This document shows positions 1 to 5,540 of a stretch of DNA of 12,488 bases, piece after piece. The stretch is from NCBI GenBank assembly GCA_046538945.1, contig JBKHHW010000088.1, positions 1 to 12,488 of the forward strand, given 5' to 3'. The notes beneath the pieces are model-generated. The model was not told where the DNA came from. It saw only the letters and a list, made by a program, of their open reading frames with translations, and made no database searches. The DNA comes from JAEZKC01 sp046538945. GTDB lineage: Bacteria; Fibrobacterota; Chitinivibrionia; Chitinivibrionales; Chitinispirillaceae. The position numbers and the translations under genes are program-made. Numbering within the stretch: the first letter of the stretch is position 1; each line of letters starts with the position of its first letter.

Positions 1-5
1 CCGCC

Positions 6-82
6 CTAACCAAACCGATACACTCTCCTCACAATTCCCTAACACAAAACTATGCATTTTATAACACATTCCTTACAGAAAT
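6..82 (+). promoter_or_regulatory. Seven-unit 11-bp direct-repeat array, probable Pho box array (distal)
   Basis: Seven consecutive 11-mers in strict register share the core CTNACA followed by five variable, mostly A/T/C bases. They start at 6 (CTAACCAAACC), 17 (GATACACTCTC), 28 (CTCACAATTCC), 39 (CTAACACAAAA), 50 (CTATGCATTTT), 61 (ATAACACATTC) and 72 (CTTACAGAAAT). The unit at 50 is degenerate. An outlying unit GTAACAAACAG at 105-115 is still in the same 11-bp register. OmpR/PhoB-family regulators bind as tandem dimers to 11-bp direct repeats; in Bacillus PhoP the unit is TTAACA-N5. With the Pho genes downstream, this is most simply a PhoB array. The array may continue upstream of the window or serve a divergent gene there. 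Confidence 0.6.
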
Positions 83-121
83 CTTTTTTAAAACTAGTGC
101 ACCTGTAACAAACAGCTTTAA

Positions 122-129
122 AAGGAGGT
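122..129 (+). promoter_or_regulatory. Near-perfect Shine-Dalgarno upstream of short leader ORFs
   Basis: AAGGAGGT is complementary to the 16S rRNA 3' end over its whole length and is stronger than any ribosome binding site of the pst/pho genes in this window. It is followed by ATG at 134 (5 nt after AGGAGG) and ATG at 139 (10 nt after it). The porin start at 273 is too far away to be served by it, so it points to translation of something short upstream of the porin. Confidence 0.5.
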
Positions 130-133
130 CCTC

Positions 134-160
134 ATGTTATGGTTACCCGTACCTGCATAG
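134..160 (+). CDS. Candidate 8-codon leader peptide (MLWLPVPA)
   Basis: ATG at 134 opens an 8-codon frame reading MLWLPVPA and ending in TAG at 158-160. It lies 5 nt after AGGAGG, the best-placed start for that site. The peptide is hydrophobic with Trp and two Pro codons, which can slow ribosomes, so a leader/attenuator role is conceivable. It would be translated only if transcription starts upstream of about 120, for example from a promoter driven by the 6-82 array. It overlaps the 139-231 frame, so at most one is likely to be the main product. No family is recognised. Confidence 0.28.
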   Translation: MLWLPVPA

Positions 161-231
161 CTCGAAGTGAAAAATCTATACAATATTATGCAAATATTTC
201 CTTAAAAAACGGCGAGCTAACCCTTGCCTAA
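139..231 (+). CDS. Candidate 30-aa small protein of unknown function
   Basis: ATG at 139 opens a 30-codon frame that begins MVTRTCIARS, ends NGELTLA and stops with TAA at 229-231. Spacing from AGGAGG is 10 nt, longer than ideal but usable. The product is polar, with no signal peptide or membrane segment, one Cys, and a Tyr-Tyr pair near residue 16. The stop codon falls inside the second unit of the proximal Pho-like array (228-238), so the frame and the regulatory site share bases. I recognise no family. It could be a Pho-induced small protein, a translated leader, or a chance frame after a strong ribosome binding site. Confidence 0.3.
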   Translation: MVTRTCIARSEKSIQYYANISLKNGELTLA

Positions 232-249
232 CAATTGGCTAACAATTGA
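217..249 (+). promoter_or_regulatory. Three-unit 11-bp direct-repeat array, probable Pho box (proximal)
   Basis: Three contiguous 11-mers are seen: CTAACCCTTGC (217-227), CTAACAATTGG (228-238) and CTAACAATTGA (239-249). The last two differ only in the final base. The core and period match the distal array at 6-82, though the two arrays are not in phase. A TATGAT hexamer at 251-256 directly abuts the array and resembles a -10 box. It would start transcription close to 263, on top of the porin ribosome binding site (262-266), so the true start is uncertain. The likely ligand is phosphorylated PhoB, encoded at 4795-5490. Confidence 0.6.
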
Positions 250-272
250 ATATGATTTTACAGGAGTCATGA

Positions 273-1595
273 ATGAAACTTTTCTCGGTTCTACTCGGTT
301 TGAGCGTCATTGTACTAGGTACCAGCACTCTTTTTGCCAAGGAAAACGAGGTGCAGGGAAATTTAACAGACAAGCAGAATGTTTCTCAACTGGAAGCTCG
401 GTTAACCGATCTTGAAGAAACAAAAAACAGTGTGGACAAGCTGAAAAAGATCAATTTTTCGGGATATGTGCAGGCTCAGTTCCGTTATGCACCCGACACC
501 GCAGGTCTGACTGACTCTGATTACGGCAACCGCTACGACGTGGGCACGTTCCAGGGCGGAAGCTTCCCTGACGCAACCAAAAGCCTTTTTGATATCCGCA
601 GAGCAAGAGTCAAAATCAGCTATGCCAGCGATTTGAGCAAAATGGTTCTGCAGTTCGACGGCAAGCCCACCGGTGCCTCCATTAAGGATGCTTATCTTCA
701 GTTCACCGAACCATTTCTCAAAAGCATTTCCCTCAAAGGTGGGCATTTCAACCGCCCCTTCGGTTTCGAAATCTCATATTCCTCAAGCAAGCGGGAATCA
801 CCTGAGCGCTCCCGGCTCTTTCAGACTATTTTCGCCGGAGAACGGGATTTGGGGCTGTCACTCGAGTACTCACCCTCAGGCGATCTTCCCAAAGTTGCCC
901 GCCTGTTCAATTTCAAAGGCGGAGTGTTTGCCGGTAACGGTCTTAACAAGGAGTACGATGACGTGAGGGATTTTATGGGAAGAGTGGGAATCTCTGTCCC
1001 TGTTGCGAATCAAAACCTGTCAGTGGATGGCGGGATATCCGGTTACGCGGGTGCTGTACGGAGCCTCAATGACACTCTGTTCACAGTTGAAGACGGAGAA
1101 TGGGTGAGCACAGAAGGGAACAACAGAAAAGAAATTGACCGGCAGTATCTGGGATATGACCTTCAGCTTACATACGGAAACGTTCCCATTTTCGGCGGTG
1201 TGACACTCCGGGGAGAGTACGTTCACGGCAGGCAGCCTGCAGGTGCAGAAAGCACAGCTTCTCTGAAGAAGGGCGCACCGTCGGGGAATCCTCTTTATAT
1301 CAGAAACTTCAGCGGCTACTATGCGATGGGTATTCTGGATATCGCTCCAATAAATAGCAAGCTGGTGGCCAAGTACGATGTTTACCTTCCCAATAATGAA
1401 ATCAACCAGTCTGATAAAGGGATAGCAGACATGACCTATACCACCATAGGCGGCGGTCTGGTTTACCAATTGGATGAAAACATCCGGTTCTGGGCATATT
1501 ACGACAGAATCAGAAACGAAGCTGTAAATGCTTCGCCGTTTAGCACAGACGTGAACGACAACGTGTTCACCTTCCGGATTCAGTACAAATACTAA
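273..1595 (+). CDS. Phosphate-selective outer-membrane porin, OprP/OprO family
   Basis: This is a 440-residue secreted beta-barrel of the phosphate-selective porin O/P family, which forms anion-selective outer-membrane channels. Residues 1-22 are a signal peptide with likely cleavage after LFA. A short charged helical or coiled stretch follows (about 37-58), as in OprP/OprO N termini, then INFSGYVQAQFRY begins the barrel. The motif FDIRRARVKISY near residue 107 is typical of the family. The protein ends in FTFRIQYKY; the terminal aromatic residue is the usual signal for the barrel assembly machinery. The start at 273 is chosen because AGGAG (262-266) lies 6 nt upstream and this frame gives the signal peptide. 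The ATG at 269 opens a different frame. It is the first gene after the Pho-like arrays and heads the pst cluster, so phosphate or polyphosphate uptake is likely. Pore selectivity cannot be read from sequence alone. Confidence 0.85.
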   Translation: MKLFSVLLGLSVIVLGTSTLFAKENEVQGNLTDKQNVSQLEARLTDLEETKNSVDKLKKINFSGYVQAQFRYAPDTAGLTDSDYGNRYDVGTFQGGSFPDATKSLFDIRRARVKISYASDLSKMVLQFDGKPTGASIKDAYLQFTEPFLKSISLKGGHFNRPFGFEISYSSSKRESPERSRLFQTIFAGERDLGLSLEYSPSGDLPKVARLFNFKGGVFAGNGLNKEYDDVRDFMGRVGISVPVANQNLSVDGGISGYAGAVRSLNDTLFTVEDGEWVSTEGNNRKEIDRQYLGYDLQLTYGNVPIFGGVTLRGEYVHGRQPAGAESTASLKKGAPSGNPLYIRNFSGYYAMGILDIAPINSKLVAKYDVYLPNNEINQSDKGIADMTYTTIGGGLVYQLDENIRFWAYYDRIRNEAVNASPFSTDVNDNVFTFRIQYKY

Positions 1596-1672
1596 AATGA
1601 ATACAAGAGTGTTTCTATTTAAAATTTGTTTACGGAAACAGACACTATACCTTAATAAAGGAGTTGTTTTAC

Positions 1673-2509
1673 ATGATTAAAAAAGTTGCCGCAGTCACAG
1701 CCCTCTCCGTACTCCTGGTTTCCGCAGTTGTCTATGCCGCGGCATCGGGAAATGTCACCGTTAAGGGATCTGACACCATGGTAATTCTGGCGCAGCGATG
1801 GGCCGAAAAATTCATGGAGAAAAATCCTGATGTAGCAGTACAGGTCACGGGAGGAGGATCCGGGACCGGTTTCAGTGCCATGATCAACGGAACCACCGAC
1901 ATCTGCAACGCTTCCCGCCCGATCAAGGCCAAGGAGCGCAAAAACATTCAGAAAAAATTCAAAACCCCGGGAGTTGAGATCAAGGTGGCCAAGGATGGTA
2001 TCGCCATCTATGTTAATGAAAACAGTCCGGTGGAGGAATTGTCTCTTGACCAGCTCAAGGGTATTTTCACCGGCACCATCACCAACTGGAAACAGATTGG
2101 CGGAAATGATGAAAAAATCATCCTGTACGGCCGTGACAACAGCTCCGGCACCTACGTGTATTTCAGAGACAATGTGCTCAAAGGTCAAAACTACGCCTCC
2201 ACCATGCAGAGTTTGCCCGGAACAGCCGCCATGGTGAATGCTGTAGCCAAGGACAAGAACGGAATAGGATACGGCGGTACCGCGTACGGAAAAGGCATCA
2301 AGTTCCTGAAGATCAAGAAAGATGACAAATCCAAGGCCTACGAGCCTAATCTGGAATCTGTAAGAACCGGGAACTATCCCATTTCCCGTTTCCTTTACAT
2401 GTACCTGCGCAGCAGACCTGAAGGGGCTGTGAAGAGTTTCATCGACTGGATTCTCAGCGATGAAGGTCAGGAAATCGTACACAAGGTAGGCTATTTCCCG
2501 ATCAGGTAA
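1673..2509 (+). CDS. pstS: Periplasmic phosphate-binding protein PstS
   Basis: This is a 278-residue solute-binding protein that delivers inorganic phosphate to the PstCAB permease. Residues 1-22 are a signal peptide ending VVYA; no lipobox cysteine is present, so it should be free in the periplasm. Phosphate-ligand regions are visible: GSDTM (32-36), GGGSGTGFSAMINGTTDICNA (60-80) and GRDNSSGTY (153-161), followed by IGYGGTAYG. Length fits the short PstS class. I chose ATG 1673 because AAGGAG (1658-1663) sits 9 nt before it; an in-frame TTG at 1664 directly touches that site and would add three residues. It lies 77 bases after the porin with no convincing terminator or Pho-like array between them, so co-transcription with the porin is likely. 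A perfect hairpin just after its stop probably keeps its mRNA more abundant than the rest. Confidence 0.95.
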   Translation: MIKKVAAVTALSVLLVSAVVYAAASGNVTVKGSDTMVILAQRWAEKFMEKNPDVAVQVTGGGSGTGFSAMINGTTDICNASRPIKAKERKNIQKKFKTPGVEIKVAKDGIAIYVNENSPVEELSLDQLKGIFTGTITNWKQIGGNDEKIILYGRDNSSGTYVYFRDNVLKGQNYASTMQSLPGTAAMVNAVAKDKNGIGYGGTAYGKGIKFLKIKKDDKSKAYEPNLESVRTGNYPISRFLYMYLRSRPEGAVKSFIDWILSDEGQEIVHKVGYFPIR

Positions 2510-2520
2510 CAAATATCAAA

Positions 2521-2546
2521 GAATGCCGGGCATCAGTCCGGCATTC
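2521..2546 (+). terminator. Hairpin between pstS and pstC (partial terminator or mRNA stabiliser)
   Basis: GAATGCCGG (2521-2529) pairs perfectly with CCGGCATTC (2538-2546) around an 8-nt loop, 11 nt after the pstS stop. The downstream stretch is only moderately T-rich (CTCCTTTCGTTGTTTCC), so this is not a clean intrinsic terminator. Hairpins at this position often stabilise the binding-protein message or partly attenuate transcription, giving more PstS than permease. That role is inferred here. Confidence 0.55.
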
Positions 2547-2597
2547 CTCCTTTCGTTGTTTCCATTCAGACCAAGTCCAGAAGAGGTAAACGCTGAA

Positions 2598-3725
2598 GTG
2601 AACAGAGTTGAATCTACAGATAAAGCGAAGCAGCAGAGCACATCGCACACAGAACCGACTCAGCCCCAGCCTGCTGCAGCTGAACAATCCGAGAATCAGA
2701 TTCCGGAGAGAAATGTGAAATATGGTGATTTAAGGAAAAAAACATTCAGACCTCTTGAATTTCTGATAGAACAGGCAATTCATGTAGTGGCGTTTTTCTC
2801 ACTGGCTTTCATAGTTTTGATTTTCGTTTTCATTTTCCGGGAAGCCTATTCAATTTTCTCTCCCCAGGAAACCACCGAAACCGTAAACGAGCCTATGGAA
2901 ACATATGGAGAAGAGGCTCTGAGTGATGGCTGGGTGGATCATCAGACTGCCGAACTCGAAGAGGAATCAACTGCTTCCTTCAAGAACATCTTCGACAAGG
3001 AGTGGGTTCCCGTTTCTCTCAATCCACAGTACGGGATCTGGCCCCTTCTTCTGGGCAGTCTGAAGGTGGCATTTATCGCCATTCTCATAAGTGCGCCTAT
3101 AGCAATTCTGGCAGCCCTCTATACTTCCACCTTCGCCAGCTCGAAAGTAAAAGAGATTGTCAAACCCGCAGTGGAGATTCTTGCGGGTTTTCCCTCTGTT
3201 GTTATAGGCTTTTTTGCTCTCATCGTGCTAGCATCTCTTGTGCAGAGTGTTTTCGGTCTCCAGTACCGCCTCAATGCGTTCGTGGGTGGTCTGGCACTGT
3301 CGATCGCCATAATTCCCGTGATCTTCACAATTTCAGAGGATGCCCTTAACGCGGTACCCCGGTCATTCACCGAAGCCAGCCTCGCTTTAGGAGCGGAAAA
3401 ATGGGAGACGGCACTGTTTGTTGTTCTCCCCGCCGCCATGCCGGGCATATTCGCCGCAGTGCTTCTGGGGGTAGGCAGAGCAATAGGCGAAACCATGATC
3501 GTGCTCATGGCCACCGGTAACGCCGCCTTCGCATCACTCAATCCATTTGAACCGATCCGCACCATGAGTGCCACAATCGGGGCGGAGATGGCGGAAGTCG
3601 TGTTCGGGGATTTCCACTACAGCGTACTTTTCTTTATCGGCACTATTCTCTTCGCAATCTCCTTTGCGATTAACCTTACTGCCGAAACTGTCGTGCGCCG
3701 CCTTGTGATGAGGAGATTCAGATGA
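2598..3725 (+). CDS. pstC: Phosphate ABC transporter permease PstC
   Basis: This inner-membrane permease pairs with PstA to form the phosphate channel. From GTG 2598 it has 375 residues, longer than the roughly 320 of E. coli PstC. Residues 1-55 are a polar Gln/Pro/Thr-rich cytoplasmic tail, and 60-80 form the first membrane helix. Residues 85-135 are an acidic periplasmic loop, and a block of further helices starts near 146. The cytoplasmic EAA motif that docks on PstB is at 259-284 (EASLALG then LPAAMPGI). GTG 2598 is preferred because AGAGG lies about 11 nt upstream. The alternative ATG at 2523 lies inside the pstS-pstC hairpin and has no visible ribosome binding site, but would add 25 residues in the same frame. 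The stop overlaps the pstA start as ATGA (3722-3725). The identity is secure; the exact start is not. Confidence 0.92.
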   Translation: MNRVESTDKAKQQSTSHTEPTQPQPAAAEQSENQIPERNVKYGDLRKKTFRPLEFLIEQAIHVVAFFSLAFIVLIFVFIFREAYSIFSPQETTETVNEPMETYGEEALSDGWVDHQTAELEEESTASFKNIFDKEWVPVSLNPQYGIWPLLLGSLKVAFIAILISAPIAILAALYTSTFASSKVKEIVKPAVEILAGFPSVVIGFFALIVLASLVQSVFGLQYRLNAFVGGLALSIAIIPVIFTISEDALNAVPRSFTEASLALGAEKWETALFVVLPAAMPGIFAAVLLGVGRAIGETMIVLMATGNAAFASLNPFEPIRTMSATIGAEMAEVVFGDFHYSVLFFIGTILFAISFAINLTAETVVRRLVMRRFR

Positions 3726-4630
3726 AGAGTATGCAGAAAAGAATACTTGGTTTTTTCGTCCCGGGGATAACCGGGTTGTGCGCAGTTTCCATCATCGCGC
3801 TTCTGGCGCTGCTGATGATCATCATAGTCGTGAACGGCCTTCCGCACCTGAGCTGGACTTTCATATCGAGTCCACCTACCGAGGGCATGACCAGCGGAGG
3901 AATATTGCCCGCTATCGTGGGAACCTTCTTTCTTGTCATTCTCATGTCCATCGTCGGTGTCCCCATAGGAACTGTCACGGCTATCTTTCTTTCCGAATAC
4001 GTTGACAAAGATTCCCACGTGGTCAAAATAATCCGATTTGCGGTCAACACCCTGGCCGGTATCCCCTCCATTGTCTTCGGTCTCTTCGGCCTGGGCTTTT
4101 TCATCCAGTTTGTGGGTTCCGGAATGGATGGCGCATTCAGCCCCGAAGGCGTGATCCGCTGGGGACAGCCAAACATCCTCTGGGCCAGCCTCACGATGGC
4201 GGTTCTTACCCTGCCGGTGGTGATCGTGTCGGTGGAGGAAGCGATAAGAAGTGTACCCAGAGAGCTTCGGGAGGCGAGTCTGGCTCTGGGTGCCACGCGG
4301 TGGGAAACAATCACCAAAATCGTACTGCCCGGGTGCAGTACCGGTATTTTCACTGGAATGATTCTGGCCGTTAGCCGGGGAGCAGGCGAAGTGGCGCCGA
4401 TACTGTTCACAGGTGCTGCATACTTCCTGCCCCATCTGCCCGCTTCAGTTTCAGACCAGTTCATGAACCTCGGCTACCACATCTATATCATGTCGACCCA
4501 GTCGCCCGATGTGGAAGCCACCAAGGGAATCCAGTATGCAACCACACTGGTCCTGCTTCTTATGGTCTTCATATTCAATATCACCGCCATGTTTATTCGT
4601 TACAGAATGAGGAAAGGGACGGTGAGGTGA
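3722..4630 (+). CDS. pstA: Phosphate ABC transporter permease PstA
   Basis: This is the second membrane subunit of the Pst importer, 302 residues, the usual family length. Hydrophobic segments are visible at about 13-38, 62-90, 107-131, 152-174, 209-230 and 272-294. The EAA cytoplasmic loop that contacts PstB is at 184-209 (EASLALGATRWE then LPGCSTGI). Residues 109-120 (NTLAGIPSIVFG) are a conserved PstA segment. The start codon overlaps the pstC stop by 4 bases, a layout typical of translational coupling and equal stoichiometry of the two permease halves. The next gene, phoB, starts 164 bases downstream with no clear terminator in between. Confidence 0.95.
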   Translation: MKSMQKRILGFFVPGITGLCAVSIIALLALLMIIIVVNGLPHLSWTFISSPPTEGMTSGGILPAIVGTFFLVILMSIVGVPIGTVTAIFLSEYVDKDSHVVKIIRFAVNTLAGIPSIVFGLFGLGFFIQFVGSGMDGAFSPEGVIRWGQPNILWASLTMAVLTLPVVIVSVEEAIRSVPRELREASLALGATRWETITKIVLPGCSTGIFTGMILAVSRGAGEVAPILFTGAAYFLPHLPASVSDQFMNLGYHIYIMSTQSPDVEATKGIQYATTLVLLLMVFIFNITAMFIRYRMRKGTVR

Positions 4631-4723
4631 TTTTAGAATTCCAGAATCTTAATTTTTGATTGAGGATCAGAAAAACAAGCAGCACAATAGAAACCCAGAC
4701 GGTAATATGAACTACAAAGTGCT

Positions 4724-4734
4724 ATATTTGTATA
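4724..4734 (+). repeat. ATATTTGTATA motif upstream of phoB (copy 1)
   Basis: The 11-mer ATATTTGTATA lies 60 bases before the phoB start, within the 164-base pstA-phoB gap, and recurs exactly at 8151-8161 just before phoU. Here it overlaps the palindrome TGTATACA (4729-4736). It may be an A/T-rich promoter element or regulator site. No good -35/-10 pair could be assigned, and the rest of this gap shows no terminator and no 11-bp Pho-like array. Confidence 0.3.
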
Positions 4735-4794
4735 CAGCCGATCAGGACCCGAACGGAATGCAGTTCCCAACACTTTTTCACTAAAAGAGGGCTC

Positions 4795-5490
4795 ATGGCT
4801 AAAGAAAGCATACTGATCATTGAGGATGATGAAGATATCCAGGTGCTCCTGCAGCACAACCTTTCCAAAGAGGGGTTCAAAATCACCAGTGCGGAAACCG
4901 GTGAGGACGGGCTCAACAAAGTCAGAAGGGAAACCTTCGATTGTGTCATTCTTGATCTTATGTTGCCCGGCATGGATGGTCTGGAGGTGTGCAGATTTCT
5001 CAAGAAGAACTCCAAAACCCAGGATATACCGGTTATAATGGTCACCGCCAAAGGGGAAGAAGCGGATGTGGTTAGCGGGCTTGAACTGGGGGCGGACGAC
5101 TATATCATAAAGCCCTTCAGCCCCAAAGTTCTCGTTGCTCGTGTCAGAAACTCCCTTCGACGCAGTTCGAAGTCATCCTATTCAAATGATCTGATTCTTA
5201 CTGTCGATGATTTGGAAATACACCCCGGAAGGCATGAGGTGCTCTATAAAGGGGGCCGTCTCGAGCTTACCCACATGGAATTTCAGGTTCTTCATCTCCT
5301 GGCAAGCAGTCCCGGATGGGTATTCACGCGCAACCAGATAATCGATACCGTGCGTGATGATAATTATCCCGTAACCGACCGGTCTGTTGATGTGGTGATA
5401 GTGGGACTCAGACGAAAGCTCGGTGAAGCCGGAAAGCAGATTGAAACAGTTCGGGGAGTGGGATATCGTTTTATCGATTCGTCTTCGTAG
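4795..5490 (+). CDS. phoB: Phosphate regulon response regulator PhoB (OmpR/PhoB family)
   Basis: This 231-residue transcription activator is phosphorylated by PhoR and binds 11-bp direct repeats upstream of Pho genes. The receiver domain (about 4-120) has the acidic pocket D11/D12, the phospho-acceptor D54 in VILDLMLPG, T84 and K106 in KPF. The winged-helix DNA-binding domain (about 130-228) carries the conserved LTHMEFQVLHLL and the C-terminal VRGVGYRF wing. The start is ATG 4795 with AGAGG (4786-4790) upstream. The gene sits between pstA and pstB rather than beside phoR elsewhere in the genome. Its probable targets are the CTNACA arrays at 6-82 and 217-249, which would make the operon autoregulated. 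Naming as phoB rather than phoP follows the neighbours; the family itself does not distinguish the two. Confidence 0.92.
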   Translation: MAKESILIIEDDEDIQVLLQHNLSKEGFKITSAETGEDGLNKVRRETFDCVILDLMLPGMDGLEVCRFLKKNSKTQDIPVIMVTAKGEEADVVSGLELGADDYIIKPFSPKVLVARVRNSLRRSSKSSYSNDLILTVDDLEIHPGRHEVLYKGGRLELTHMEFQVLHLLASSPGWVFTRNQIIDTVRDDNYPVTDRSVDVVIVGLRRKLGEAGKQIETVRGVGYRFIDSSS

Positions 5491-5540
5491 ATAGCAGTTC
5501 AAAAGAGAGTCGTTTCTGAAGACCGGAAAACAAACAGTTC

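Noticed and set aside
1596..1672. Possible separate Pho box before pstS
   Set aside because: ACGG/GACA/TACC elements occur but not at an 11-bp period and without the CTNACA core.
1652..2512. 286-codon - strand open frame spanning all of pstS
   Set aside because: It is exactly antisense to a well-supported gene, has no ribosome binding site or recognisable domain, and is explained by codon bias of pstS.
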